Source: Sarcophilus harrisii (lineage: Eukaryota; Chordata; Mammalia; Dasyuromorphia; Dasyuridae). Taken from it: 64,000 nucleotides of DNA. A program made the translations under genes and the position numbers. The stretch covers positions 272,267,681 through 272,331,680 of the forward strand of contig NC_045430.1 of the NCBI RefSeq assembly GCF_902635505.1, written 5' to 3'. Numbering within the stretch: the first letter of the stretch is position 1; every line of letters starts with the position of its first letter. The notes beneath the pieces were generated by a model. That model was given only the letters and a program-made list of their open reading frames with translations, did not search any database and was not told the origin of the DNA. Below are positions 22,519 to 34,399 of the stretch, piece after piece.

Positions 22519-23880
22519 TGGATTTTTTTTTAAATGGAGAGAAGAGGCGACTCTTCTGTGGAAAGTTGCCGAACTCGTTGCCTTGCCCACACTCAGATAA
22601 TAATAATACTAATGAAAACGATCAGAGGAGAGACAGTGGCCCTCTTCTTTCCTAAAGAGATAGCTGTGTCTTTGATGGAATCTATAATGGTTTTTTTTTT
22701 TTTTTTTAAAAAAACAAAAACAAAAAACCTTGCGATAAGAAACAGTTAAGACTTCACAGTTCTCCTGAAAGCCCAAGCTGACTGACTGTTAATGCCCAAC
22801 TCTAGAACCCAAACGCCAACCCCCAAATACGCAATTTTCAGATAAGTTACGCATTTACTGAAATCCTGTAAGTATTTATGTGACCTTTGTATTTTAGGAC
22901 GCTCTCTTAAATGGTTAGGATCTGAAAGCTGGTGAAATTCGCGAGGTCATGGTCAACATCTGCCTTTACTAAAACAAAAACAAAAAAGCAAAAAGCAAAA
23001 AAAGTCCCCCTTATGTTCGCAATCCCAGTGCTTGTGGGATAGCTGCTCAGGTAACTACCTCCGAGTGAAAATGTCCACTTGCTCCATGGTAAAATTGATG
23101 CATTTATGTTATTCTTTATGTATAGATAGAGAGGAAAGAAGGTATTGGAATCCTGAAGGCAGAAATATCAAGAGAGGGGGTGAGGGCAGGGAAAGAGGCA
23201 GCACTGAGGAAGAAGATTTCTAGTCTGGGTGGTGAAGACAGCCAAATCAAGCTCTGGAGGATAGCAACCAAAATCCTTAGAATCGTCCTTATTTGCTACT
23301 AACAAGCAAATATTGTGGCATTTGGACTGTATTTCCTGCCCCTCCAAAACCATTGATTTTCCAAAGGACTCCGCATCCTTTAATCCGCCTTTGCTCTTCC
23401 AAGAGCCTTCTAGCCTAATCTTGTAACGACCACCAAAAAAACACCACCATAATTCGGGGGAAAAAAAAAAAACCTATCACCACCACCAAGAACAAAAAAA
23501 CAAAAAACAAAAAAAACCCTCCCATATCTCGGTAGACCACGGATAGAGTACTGGTTAGAATTGGCCTTTTCTATTTGACGAAGCTTTTTTTCTGGAGAAA
23601 AAAAAAAGTGGGGACTAGAAAACTCAGAGCCGAAATCCATTCTTGTCCCCCAGAAACATTTTTGATTTCTATAGCCTATATTTTGATCATTTAAGTAATT
23701 AGTTTTTTTTTCCTTGTTTATCATCTGTTATGAAACCGCATTAGGCAGTGTTAGGGATTCATCTTACAGCACCTTTTTAATCAATCAGTTATTTCAACCA
23801 GCACATTAGACTTGTTCTTATTCACTATTAAAAAAAAAAAATGCTATCTTGTAAATAAAGACATTCAGCGCACTGTGAAT
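22519..23880 (+). other. HOXA13: HOXA13 3'UTR
   Basis: A-rich noncoding sequence following the stop, including poly(T)/poly(A) runs near 22690-22730 and A-rich stretches near 22970 and 23460-23520. It ends at an AATAAA signal (23854-23859, inside TTGTAAATAAAG). A second AATAAA lies at 23979-23984. A combined miR-196/let-7 seed match is at 23053-23061. Confidence 0.7.
23854..23859 (+). terminator. HOXA13: HOXA13 polyadenylation signal
   Basis: Canonical AATAAA about 1.34 kb after the stop, followed by a GU-rich stretch (TGTGAATGATG). An alternative AATAAA lies at 23979-23984. Confidence 0.7.
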
Positions 23881-24520
23881 GATGTATCTGTGCACCCTCA
23901 TTTTTTTTTTATATTTCTACTGAAAATGAAAAAAATTCTAAGACATGTAGATAGTGATCTAGTGATGTTTATTCTGTTAATAAAATAGTCACTGCCATAC
24001 AATCTCAAGGAAATACTCTTTATTTCCCTACCCTGAAAATGCGCTGCGCGGAGAGTGAAGACCCAGCTTTATCTCATCTTTTAAAGCTAGGACCCTTCTT
24101 TTCTATTCTCAACTCAGCTCATAATATTGCTATAAATTTTTGAGCAAAGGGTGAAATCTCCCTATCTCTAGATCCAGCCAGAAGATAAGTGCTTAGGGAA
24201 GGTTAAAGTGTCAGGTATTTTGAAGGGGAGGGGTGGAGGAGAAAAAAAAAGAAGGAAGCAAGGAAAGGAAAAGAGATAGTCTAAATTCCCAGGCTTTCAG
24301 TGGAAAATGAGAACCAGTTGTGAGTATCAGAAATGCCAAAGCCGCCGTATTTTAAGGACTTTTGTTGGGATTGGAAGTGTCTTAAAGTGCAGGTTTTGAT
24401 ATTTGTTGAAATGACAAGACTAGGAAAGGCCCTAAACCTTGACCTTGAAGAAAATAGACAATTTGTGACCTTGACTTTTGACAGCTCATGAATCGGCCTC
24501 TTTGGGATTGGTGGATCAAG

Positions 24521-24534
24521 GGCGCCACCTGGTG
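24521..24534 (-). promoter_or_regulatory. CTCF motif between HOXA13 and HOXA11
   Basis: GGCGCCACCTGGTG is the reverse complement of the CTCF core CCACNAGGNGGCGC (minus-strand reading CACCAGGTGGCGCC), with correct spacing. It lies about 540 bp past the second HOXA13 poly(A) signal, where CTCF sites between HOXA11 and HOXA13 are known in other mammals. Motif orientation is minus. Confidence 0.7.
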
Positions 24535-26480
24535 TTTCAGAGAATTGTTGTCATTCAGCTTGTTTTCAGAGTTTCTTAAGCTGTTGGGGAATGGGAGAAG
24601 AGGGAATGAAGAGGGAATGGTTTGGAGGTAGTTACTAGGCCCAAGGCAGAGTTGTTCTTTTGTTTTTGTTTTTTTTTGGAGGGGGGGCGGAGATTAGTTC
24701 CAGAAGAAGCAAATGTAAATAGGTGTCAATTATATAGATTTGTAGATACTTGACATTTGGTAGATACAGTAAAAAAAAAAATTTATATATATATGTATAT
24801 ATACATAATTTTTTTTTTAAATAAGAGGCACGTACTACCAGGTTTGAAAATATTTTGTAAATGTTGTTTCCGGTTAAAGCGTTTTGGGCTAATGTTGACA
24901 ATGTGTGATGATTCATGAAGTTGAGGGAATCTCTCCGTACTCTTGTGCTTTCGATGATATAGAATGTCCTTTAAAAAATTATAATAATGGTCATTCCGAA
25001 GCTAGTTTAGGCCATCTAAATAACGGATCCTTTCTGCTTTGTCAGAAGTACATGGGTGTATTTTCAAAGCTGAAAATGTTTATTACAGTATAGGAGGCCT
25101 GCCTAAATAACCTTTCCTTCCTTCCCCGTCATCTCCTAAGGTGGTCTACCAGCCTAATTAGAATTATTGGGGAACCTTTACGGCAAATAAAAAAGGTTTT
25201 AGATGCCTTGCTAACTATAGACTTCTAGAATTACATTTCAGAAATTCAAAGAAACCTACCTCTTTAAAGGTCAATATGGAGACCCTTCTTGATTTCAGAG
25301 CTACAGATCTGAGTCTAACAGTCATTCACAGGGAAAATCTATTGGAGGTCCAAAAGCTGAATGTTATTTTGCTAGCATACAGGCATGAGTTGAAAGTTTG
25401 TGAGATCTGCCTATTAGGTGATTTTTTTTTAAAGAAAGAATACGTATATATTATATACACAGATATAATGTATTTACATATGTCCATATCGGCATAGTGT
25501 GCATGTATTTGTGGTCATGTGTGTATACACACATAAGACTTTATGTTTCGGCTTTTGTTGGAGAGTTTGACTTTCTATTTATATTGGAAATAGGACTCAC
25601 TAAAGATGGGCCGAAGCCTACTTTAGCATTGCATGGAATAATATAGTCATGTTCAGTTGTGAGCTACACAAGCACGTATAAACAACCCAGGAAAGATTTT
25701 CCCGATGTTGTTCCTAGCACTTCCAAAAAACTGGACCTTCTTCTTTAAGACATCTAATTATACAGAGAAAATGAAAGTATTTCTCCCTAAGCCTGCTACC
25801 TTAAAAATTATTACCAGAGTAAATCCATAAAATATAATCCTACTCTGAAGTTATAAGGATTTTAAAGTTTGGTTTGGGTTTTTTGTTTGTTTTTTGATGT
25901 TGTTGTTGTTTTGAGTCAAATGACAATAATCTACCTTGGCTCTCTCTATAGAAAATACACACTTACACACAAACATACCCCAAGTATATTTCCTAATGTA
26001 ACTGCATCTTAAGGGCAACATAGATGATCTATAGGCTCTTTGGGGAAGGCCACAGAGCCTCTCTTATTCCTTTTTCGTGTTTGTTTATTTGTAGACATGT
26101 AGTCAGGGAAACTTCTGTTGGTGCACGGGTATTTATGTCTAGAGAATGGAGTAATTTACTAATTATCCTGGTTTGGAAAGCTGGCAGGCAGCAAATGGGG
26201 TGACTTCAGGGGCTCCTTCTTCGAAGGCCTGATAGTAGCACCCACAGCACCGTTCTGGTTCCTTCGGTTTTGTTTTCTGCACCTTCCCCACAAGGAGACT
26301 TGTAACCTTCAGAGACAACAGATTAGCCTTGGCAATGGGGGGATTGAGAGGAGGCAGATTTTTATGGGTCTAAAGAGGTTTTATGTTGTGGTGTTTTTCA
26401 TTTCTTATTTTTAAATGTTAATTTGAGATAATGTGGAGTTGAAATTTTGGAGACTTGAATGAAAGGGGAAAGAGAGGGTT
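24535..26480. other. HOXA13-HOXA11 intergenic, AT-rich
   Basis: Noncoding; TATA/CATA microsatellite at about 24780-24810 and 25441-25535. No exon or interspersed repeat recognised. No homeobox trace of a lost HOXA12 was seen here or in the rest of the interval. Confidence 0.5.
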
Positions 26481-26496
26481 GAGAAGCAGTTTTGCT

Positions 26497-26900
26497 TCTG
26501 TTTTTTTTTTTTTTTTTTTTTTTTTTTCTTTTTTTTTCTTTTTCTTTCTTTCTTTTCTTTCTTTTTTCTTTTTTCTTTCTTTTTCTTTCTTTCCTTTTCT
26601 TTTTTTTTCTTTCTTTTCTTTCTTTCTTTCTTTTTTTCTTTTTTTTTTCTTCTTTTTTTCTTCTTTTTTCTTTTCTTTGCTTTTCTCTTTTTTTCTGCTT
26701 TTTCCTTTTTCTTCTTTTCTTCTTTTTCTTTTTGCTTCTTTCCCTTCTTTTGCTTCTTCTGCTTCTCCTTCTCTTTCTCCTTCCCCTCTTTTTTCTTCCT
26801 TTCACTCTGTCTTTCTTTCTGTATCTGCACCTTCCTACCCCTGTCTCTCTGTGGGTCTCTTTCTCTGTCTGTCGGTCTTTCTCCCTCTTTCTCTCCCTCC
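26497..26900. repeat. Long pyrimidine tract (CTTT/TTC)n
   Basis: About 400 bp almost entirely T and C on the + strand, starting with an uninterrupted T run of roughly 27 bases and grading into CTTT, TTCTTC and CTCTGTCT units. It explains the long F/S/L-rich and K/R/E-rich open frames on the two strands. Confidence 0.92.
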
Positions 26901-26929
26901 CTGAAGCCTCCTCAAAATCAAAGCGGGAG

Positions 26930-29110
26930 GGCTTTGGGCGCAGCTTGAAAACATTCGTGAAATTGACTAACACTGGCCTTGGGCTAGTCCCGCTGCGTCG
27001 AGGCCGGAAAAGTCTCATAGGCTTAAAAAAACCAAAGCAAGCCACATATACACGCAGAAGAGATTGGTCGATCAACAGTGATCAACGCTAGGCCCTTTAG
27101 CCTTATTTATTGCATCAGGGTTTTTACGTAATCGAGTTCATTAAAGGCATTTCACGAGAGAATTTGTAACACGTTGCTCTGGGCATTCCACTGCTGTTTG
27201 CGCACAGTCTGGAGTTTTTAAATAGACCTCTTTGAAATGGCAAAGCACAACATACACAAAAATGTGAAAGGGGACGTTGGAGGGAGGGGGGAACACACCT
27301 CAAATTCAGTCTTTTCTTAAAAAAAAAAATTCAACTCCGTGGCTTCTCTACGGGAGAAGGGGGCCCGCTTTCGACAGAGAAATCGGCCGGGCGCTTCTGC
27401 ACACTGCGGAGGAGTGGATGGGCTCTTGTTTGCTGGTGTTTTCTGCAACCGGCCTCTTCAGCTGTGTTCCGGTCCCTGCATCTCTCCACGGTTTCCCGGC
27501 TTGGCTAAAGCGTACCAGGGGCTCTGGATCCCACCCCGAGCCCCGGGCTTGGCGGCTCTGGGGAGTCCTGCTCTCCTCCCTCCTCCCCTCCCTCCGTGCG
27601 GGACCTCGAGGCCGGAGACGGAGGCCCGGTCCCCCCACTGATTTATGCGCATTCCTTTAAACTTGATCGAATGCGTGTCAACAGCCCCGGACCCGGCGGA
27701 GGAGCCGAGAAACGCCCGGCCGCTCGCTCCGGTGCCATTTTTCATAAGCAGAGATGCAGCCGATAGGCGGGGAGAGATTTACGCCGCGCTCCCCGGACGG
27801 GCACGCCAATTAAGTTTTCATCTGCTCGGGCCGCCGCGTAAATAATAGCTGCTTAATTCCTCCCGAAACGGGAAGGGCCCCTTCGGGGGACGCGGCCCCT
27901 TCTCCCCACCGAGGGCGATCGGGGAGACGGTGGCGCGGCTTGTTACGTTCATTGCCGTTGAAGAAGAGAAAAGCTGCGAGAACGTCAATATTCCTCTGCC
28001 CCCAAACCCCGCCAGCCCGGCGGGCTCGGGCCTTCCTCGGTTGGGCCACTTACGGGCACAGCCCTGGGGCCGCCGAGCCGTCGCCCGCTCCGAGCTGAGG
28101 CGCAGGAAGCCAGACTCGCCAACGCCTTTCGAAGAGGAGCAGGACGTCCAAAAAGGCCCGGGGGAATAAAGGCGAGATAGGGGGAACGGAAGGGATGGTG
28201 GTTTGGACGGGGATCTGTCGCACGCGTACGCACCAGGTTTTCCTTTCATTTGGGACGCGGGCATAAATCCCGGCTACAAAGCGAAGTCGGAGCAAAATGG
28301 TACCCGGAGAGAGATCTTGACAGGAGTTCTAGGCGGGAGGGAGGGGGTGTGTGGGGTGCGAATAGAAAGCAGGCTTGGAGGGGGAGGGGGCTCTACCTGG
28401 GTCCCCGGGGCGCTGGCAGCGAGACTCGTTTTGGGGGTGTGGGACGAGGGGGGGGGCTGCAGGGGAGGGGACGGTTCCCAAGGCTCAGGCAGGCGCTGCC
28501 CGACCCTGGCCCTAGCTGCAGGCTGGCATTCTCAGTTGATGTATGCTGACGTCACTGCAGCCTTGGAGTTGGGTTCTGAAAGATGGGATTCATTTGGGTG
28601 TTGTTGAAGGAGGACGGACACAGTAAAACGAATGGCTGGCTAGATTGTGGGGGCTCCCACCCTCACCGGGTCCGGGCCCCCGACAAGAGAATAAGTGGGT
28701 ATTTAATCGCTCTCCGTCTTAATTCTTGGCAGAGTAGAAGGCGGTTTGCAACGGGAAATAAAACTTGACAGCGACATATTTCCTAAAAGGAATTCTAAGA
28801 CTGGCTGAAAAGAAACTGTGTTTTTCTCCCCCAAATACTTCCGCTGGAAAATCCTGTATTTGTTTAGGCGCTATTCGGAGTTCTGGGAGTTCTGGGTTCC
28901 CTGGGCCGCCTGCGGAGCCCCTGCCCATGCAGGGTGGCCCCGAGAGTTGCCGGCGGCCTCTCCGGCGGCTCAGAAGGGCTGCCTGGAGAGCTAGCGGCGG
29001 GCAGCCAGTCCTAGAACTCGGGCTCCAGGCCCAGGAGAGCCTCTCTCAGGCCTCGTGTTTAGGCACTAAAAGGCCACGACTAAGAACGCTAATTCGCGGA
29101 TGCGATAAGG
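26930..29110. other. CpG-rich block with conserved-looking elements
   Basis: Two parts read like conserved regulatory DNA. About 27060-27240 has CTTATTTATTGCATC, TTTTTACGTAATCGAG and TTAAAGGCATTTCACGAG, with posterior-HOX-type TTTTACG. About 27640-27860 has TTATGCGCATTCCTTTAAAC, CCAATTAAGTTTTCATC and CGTAAATAATAGCTGCTTAA. The rest is GC-rich with many CpGs. No coding frame with a recognisable domain. Confidence 0.4.
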
Positions 29111-29685
29111 TTTATTTTGTTTAAGGGAGAAGGCAGAGGGAAAACGAGGGAGCCCTCGGTTACAGGGCCTTCGGCACAGATCCTTTCTGAAGACCCGGCC
29201 TCCTTGGGTCATGAGGGGTGCCAGTTAGCAGAAGATTGGAGGGAAGAGGGACTGGAGCTTCGACTCTTTGGCCTTTTTCTTCTCCTCTCACCCCAGGCCA
29301 GAGACCCTGATTTCTAGATTGAATGTTGCAGAACACATTTGGTCCTATAGTGATGGAAGGGCCAGAGGACCAGCCTCTGGTGACTTAGGAGTAGTAAAAG
29401 GTAGCTGCATTTCAGAGCTGGTTAGGCTGGGGGGAGGATGGGGGGGAGGCTCTGCTCTTCACCGTCATTGTGGCCCCAGTCTCTCAGGCAGGGTGGCCAC
29501 TTTACACAAAGCCTGGGACTGACTGGAAAGAGGGTAAGAAGCTGGAGATAGTAGGGTGGGGAGGGGAAGCTCTCGTTTACCCAAGACTGGCAGACAGGAA
29601 TAGGAACTGTCCGGGTTGCTATTGGAGGGAATAGCGTTGGAAAGTTCCCGAGATAAAGAGGATCTCTCCTCCGCCCTCCTTCACT

Positions 29686-29717
29686 CCCCCCCCCCCCCCC
29701 TCCCCCCCCCCCCCCCC
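29686..29717. repeat. Poly(C) run
   Basis: About 31 C residues with a single T interruption; likely to be length-unstable. Confidence 0.9.
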
Positions 29718-30169
29718 TTCCCTCTGTATAGTGAAAGAAAGCGCCCTCCTCAGCGGCGTAAAGGTCAAGTCCTCTTGCGCGCCATCCACGGTCATGTCTG
29801 TGGCCAGGCCCTCTGCCGTGCTGGAAGGGAGTAGAGAGAGGGGACACTGGCCTCTCCAGAGCCCACCCTAGACTCTGGGGGTGGGAGAAATGGAGCCGGC
29901 GGCTGCAACGGTGCAGTCTTTCTTTGTGACTTTGTTCTCTCTCAGACTCATTAATTCCTGGCAAAACGTTGAAGGCGAGCAAACCTGGCTGCTTGGAGTC
30001 CCGACGCCTTTTTATTATCGTATTTTTCCTTTGGGAGGGGATTGTTTTGTTTTGAAAACCGTCCATCTACGTGCTCCCCCACCCCCCACCTCCCGGCCGC
30101 CCGCTGAAGTGCCTGAAGAAACAAACCGTGCAGCTGAAGATGGCTGGTCGGCCTCTCATCATCTTTTTC

Positions 30170-30320
30170 TACAGAAAGAGACAGACAGACAGACAGACAG
30201 AGACAGGGAGAGAGAAAAAGAGAGAGAAAGACAGAGAAAGGGGGAGAAAGGGAGAGAGATGAGAGCGAGAAAGAAAGGGAGGGAGAGAGGGGGGTAGCGA
30301 GAGAGAGGGAGAGAGAGAGC
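30170..30320. repeat. (ACAG)n/(GAGA)n purine-rich microsatellite
   Basis: Begins with about seven ACAG units (30177-30206) and continues as imperfect GAGA/GAAAG DNA. Confidence 0.9.
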
Positions 30321-30329
30321 ATCAGAGGA

Positions 30330-32815
30330 TCATGGGGGCTAAGAAGGTATGCAGCGCCTGCCCCCTCTGCACTTTCTGGGCGCTTTCCGATTCCACCGAG
30401 ACCCGGGAACATCGAGCATCCGGTACCCGGCAGGGTAAGAACCGAGGGACACTGAAGTGTTTGAAGCGGGGTTAGGGAGGCGCATGGCTTGGGGTTTGGG
30501 GGGGACTCATTGAAAGACAACTGTGCCGTCGATTTGGGTTGAGATCATGTCTGGGGACCTCCTGGGCAGTCTGGAGCCTGGGCAGTTTCTTTCGGATTTT
30601 TTTTCCTTTTGTTTCCTCTTTCCGTTTGTAAAATTCAGGCTGGTCTAGCCGAGTTTGCTGAAGGACACCTTGGGCTTAGGCCCCTGGGGCCTTTTAATAT
30701 GGTCAGGGGAAAACAAGGCCTTCAAGAGGGTCTTCGAGTGGAGAGACAAAATGGGTGCCATGTGCCATCCATTTGGGTCGGTGTGGGAGGCTCCCTCCCT
30801 TCTTTGGGTCTCCGAAGCCCAACTGCTGCACAATCCTCTCTCCCTCCCCCCCCCCCAATACACACCTCTGACAGGTCCTGAATCTCAGTGCCAGGACTTA
30901 GAGCCCTGGAGACCTTGAGATGGGACTGAACCATATCTTGCAGAGATTCCTGATGGTGTTTGGGGCCAAACTCGCTTGTCTTTCCTTTCCCCGTTCTGGC
31001 AAAAACGCAAATGAAGGGTGATTGCCAGGGCCCAGAGCGCACCCCACAGCAGGCCGACTGGCTTCCAGCCGCCTGCTTGTTCCTAGGGCGTCTGTGGTTC
31101 AGAAATACCTCGTCTGCGTTTTTAATCGCGCCTGCCCACCCGCTGTTCAGTCTTATCCCTGCTGCAGGTAATGATTGGCACATGTCTAAAGCAAACCAGA
31201 CGGCTCAAAATGAATCCAAAGGGGGCCCCTGGAAATCATTGTTGAAAAGGAAAGAAAAGCTCCGAATTTCCCTCCTCCTACTATACACACACCCCCCTCT
31301 GTTCACTGCTAACTGGGGGAGAGGATTCTGGATTGTGTGCACTTAGGCGGTCTGTGGAGTTCTTGGAGAGACCCAGAAACGACTAGGCCAGGCCGAAGCT
31401 CGTTAACCCAAGAGCCACATCTCTATTTTCGTTAGTCATAACCAGACTGAAATATGAACCGCTGTCCACTGGACAGTCAGTCAAGAAAAACCGGAATTAT
31501 GAAGGAGAACAAAATGTGCTCTTAAAGAGACCTTTCTTTTCTCTCATCCTCTTGCCCCCCCCCATATTCTCCACCCTTCCACAAATATAGTAGAAATAGA
31601 GACAACGCATGCGAGACAGGGGCTACCCTTTATTTCTGTTGGAAGCAGAGGAGAAGCATTAGCAGAGTAAGTCCTGGTTCAAGGCCGAGCTGAGGCCACT
31701 GCCGCTGGTACCCAGCTACTGGCTTTCCACTAGGCCCTCAGTGGCAGGGGCTAGCTTTCTTCGTTGGAGAATGGGGCTGGACAGACTAGGACAAGACCTG
31801 GAGCAATCACTCTGCTGGGGAGTATTCCCAAATGGATAGGGAGAGTCCTCCCTCTGAGTTTTAGAAGGGTCTCCAGGCCAAGCCAGGCAAAGTTGGCCTC
31901 AGATGCATTCAGGAGAAGGTAAAGGGAAAACTGACCTTGTTCTTGATAAATAAATGCCAACAAAATCAGGCTAAATGATATCTCCATCGAAATAGTCATT
32001 CACCATAAAGTTTCTTGAATCAAAGGATGGAGGGAGAATGGGGGCAGAACTCAAATTATCTTTTTTGAAAAATTTGCTTATTTGATATCCTCTCCCACTC
32101 CCAACTTTTGACAGCAATAAGACTAAAAATAATTCTCAAAGAGATTTTTTTTTTAAATGCTTCTCTCTGAAGTTAGTGTGGGGAACCTGGAAATATTAAC
32201 CAGCTTTGGCTTCCAGTCAGCTAAAGAGGTTCTATATGCAGAGAGAGAGGAAACAGGATTTGAGGTTCTTAGGGTAAAAACTGATAATTATTCATAAGAT
32301 ATTGATGGCAGGAAAGATTTATAATAATTAATAGTATCATTAAGATGGGTATTATTGTTGTTGTAATTTTTTTTAAACTAGTGGTTTGATAAAGAAAAAA
32401 TGCCAAGTGAAGGCTAAAGTGTTCCCTGTCTGAGCAGCGATGAGGAAGGGTTAAAGGCAGTATGGTTGCTGGGACTGTGAGCAGAGGAATTGAGAGGGGG
32501 CCGGTTGCATAGAGATGGACACAAATTCTTCAGGGCACCTGGTGGTGATCATGACTGTTTTTTTGAATTTTTGATCTCTAATTACAACAGCAGCTCCTAG
32601 CTAAGCTCTCCAATAGAACAGAAAAAGCTATGGGTCGGCTTGTGTGGTCTCTCTTGGGTGGAATATGGGGGAGAGTTTTCCTTCAGTGCATCCATACATC
32701 CATATCCAACGACTTCCACAGAAAACTAGGCTGCTCCCAATTGGCCTGCCCCAATTTACTATATCTGCAACTCCCAAAGATGAGCGATTAGAACCTCTCT
32801 CCCCTTCAAAAAAAA
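30330..32815. other. HOXA13-HOXA11 intergenic, no element recognised
   Basis: Noncoding DNA of mixed composition; a C run at about 30847-30857, otherwise nothing I can name. Confidence 0.45.
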
Positions 32816-32818
32816 AGG

Positions 32819-32910
32819 TTTACATATATATATGCACATATATACATATACATACATATATGTAAATGTATATATGTGTGCATATATATATATATGTACA
32901 CATATATGCA
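32819..32910. repeat. (TATA/CATA)n microsatellite
   Basis: Alternating ATAT/ACAT units. Confidence 0.9.
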
Positions 32911-34140
32911 GAAGTTTAGGATACCTTGGAAAATGGCTTTAGCCACCAACATCCTGAGGCTACTCATTCTACATGTTGCCTTCGGAGTCTTGCACCTGTG
33001 GGAGAAGACACAGAGAGAAATGAATGAACGTGTTGGTTTTGTAGGAACCATTATTGCTTCTGGATTTGATTGTTTGAGATTTTTTTTTTCTTTGAAGGGC
33101 TTGAGGGAGAGGAAAGAGGGGACAAAGTCATTTAGAGGAGTTAAAGTGACGATAATCGTGTGGTAGTTGGTATGGTCAAATTAATTTCCAAGACAGTGAC
33201 CAAAAAAAAAAAAAAATTATAAAATAAAAAGAGGAAAAGGGAATTAAAAACAAAAACAAGCTTCTTGATTATCAGGGAAATGACCTTATTGAATCCCTCC
33301 CTGCTCCACTCCAAGCCTAAGCTTGATTCAGCACCCCGCCTTTTAGCCACCCCCAGTCACCCACCCACACATACACACGAAAATGCAGACAATGAGAAGG
33401 CTCCAGCTGAGTCCCAGAACCTTCAGCTGATACCCCCCGCCCCAAGTTGGACTAGAATCTTCCGAAGGTCCTTAGAATCGGAGGGAAAAGAGGAGAAGGA
33501 GGAGGCAAAGAAGCTTGCTCTGGGAAACACTTATATCCGGCTTTCCAAGGACAAGCTGAAGTGTAGCCGAGGGTAATGACCGTCTGTATTGGTCTAGAAT
33601 CCAGCGGGAAATTGCCCAGCCTCAGTAACTCTCCCTCCTCATTCTTTTGTGCCCAAGTTCCTCTTGGTAGGGAGCCTTTGAAAGGCCGATCTTTTGAGTG
33701 GCCATCCTTCCTTGAAGATCCCAGGAAGGGAACCTGGGCAGAGAGTAGCCCGAGGAAGGCAAATGTCTGAGTGGGAGCTGCACGAATCCGTGTCAGCAGG
33801 ACTGGGCTCGCAGAGAGAGAGGATGCATGCCGGGGGTGGGGAGAAGCTGACTGCGGAGGGGGATTAACGAAATTAATGTCCCAGCTCCAAGAAGGCGGCC
33901 AAGCTGAGACCCAAGCGGATGTTTACACTGGGTCGAGATTTCATAAGATGGACATTTCCATGCACCTAAAATGTGTCCGAATGGGTCACTTCAAATTTCG
34001 AACAAACCCTGCCTTCTCCTGAGCCCGGATCCGGGAGGAGAAATTGCCTCGGTTGTTAGTTGTTAGTGAGCAGGCCAAAAAAAAAAAAAAAAGGCTAAAG
34101 TGTCAGCCCTTGTGGGAGAGAATGGCCTCCTATCTCTCTA

Positions 34141-34300
34141 GGAAGGAAGAAAGGGAGGAAAGAAAGAAGGAAGGAAGGAAGGAAGGAAGGAAGGAAGGAA
34201 GGAAGGAAGGAAGGAAGGAAGGAAGGAAGGAAGGAAGGAAGGAAGGAAAAAGGAAGGAAGGAAGGAAGGGAGGGAGGGAGGGAGGAAGGAAGGGAGAAAG
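34141..34300. repeat. (GGAA)n microsatellite
   Basis: Twenty uninterrupted GGAA units at about 34169-34248, flanked by interrupted GGAA, GGGA and GAAA units. GGAA is the ETS-factor core. Confidence 0.95.
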
Positions 34301-34399
34301 GAAAGAATAGAAGGAAGGAGAGAGAATAAGAGAAGAGAAGGGAAAGAAAAAAAAAAAGAAAATATTTCCAAAAGTGGATAGGAGAATCATTTGTGATTA

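Noticed and set aside
26398-27075. 225-residue Lys/Arg-rich minus-strand open frame
   Set aside because: It is a translation of the polypyrimidine tract; composition explains it fully.
34130-34390. FLPS-repeat open frames
   Set aside because: Translation of the GGAA microsatellite in three frames; not a protein.
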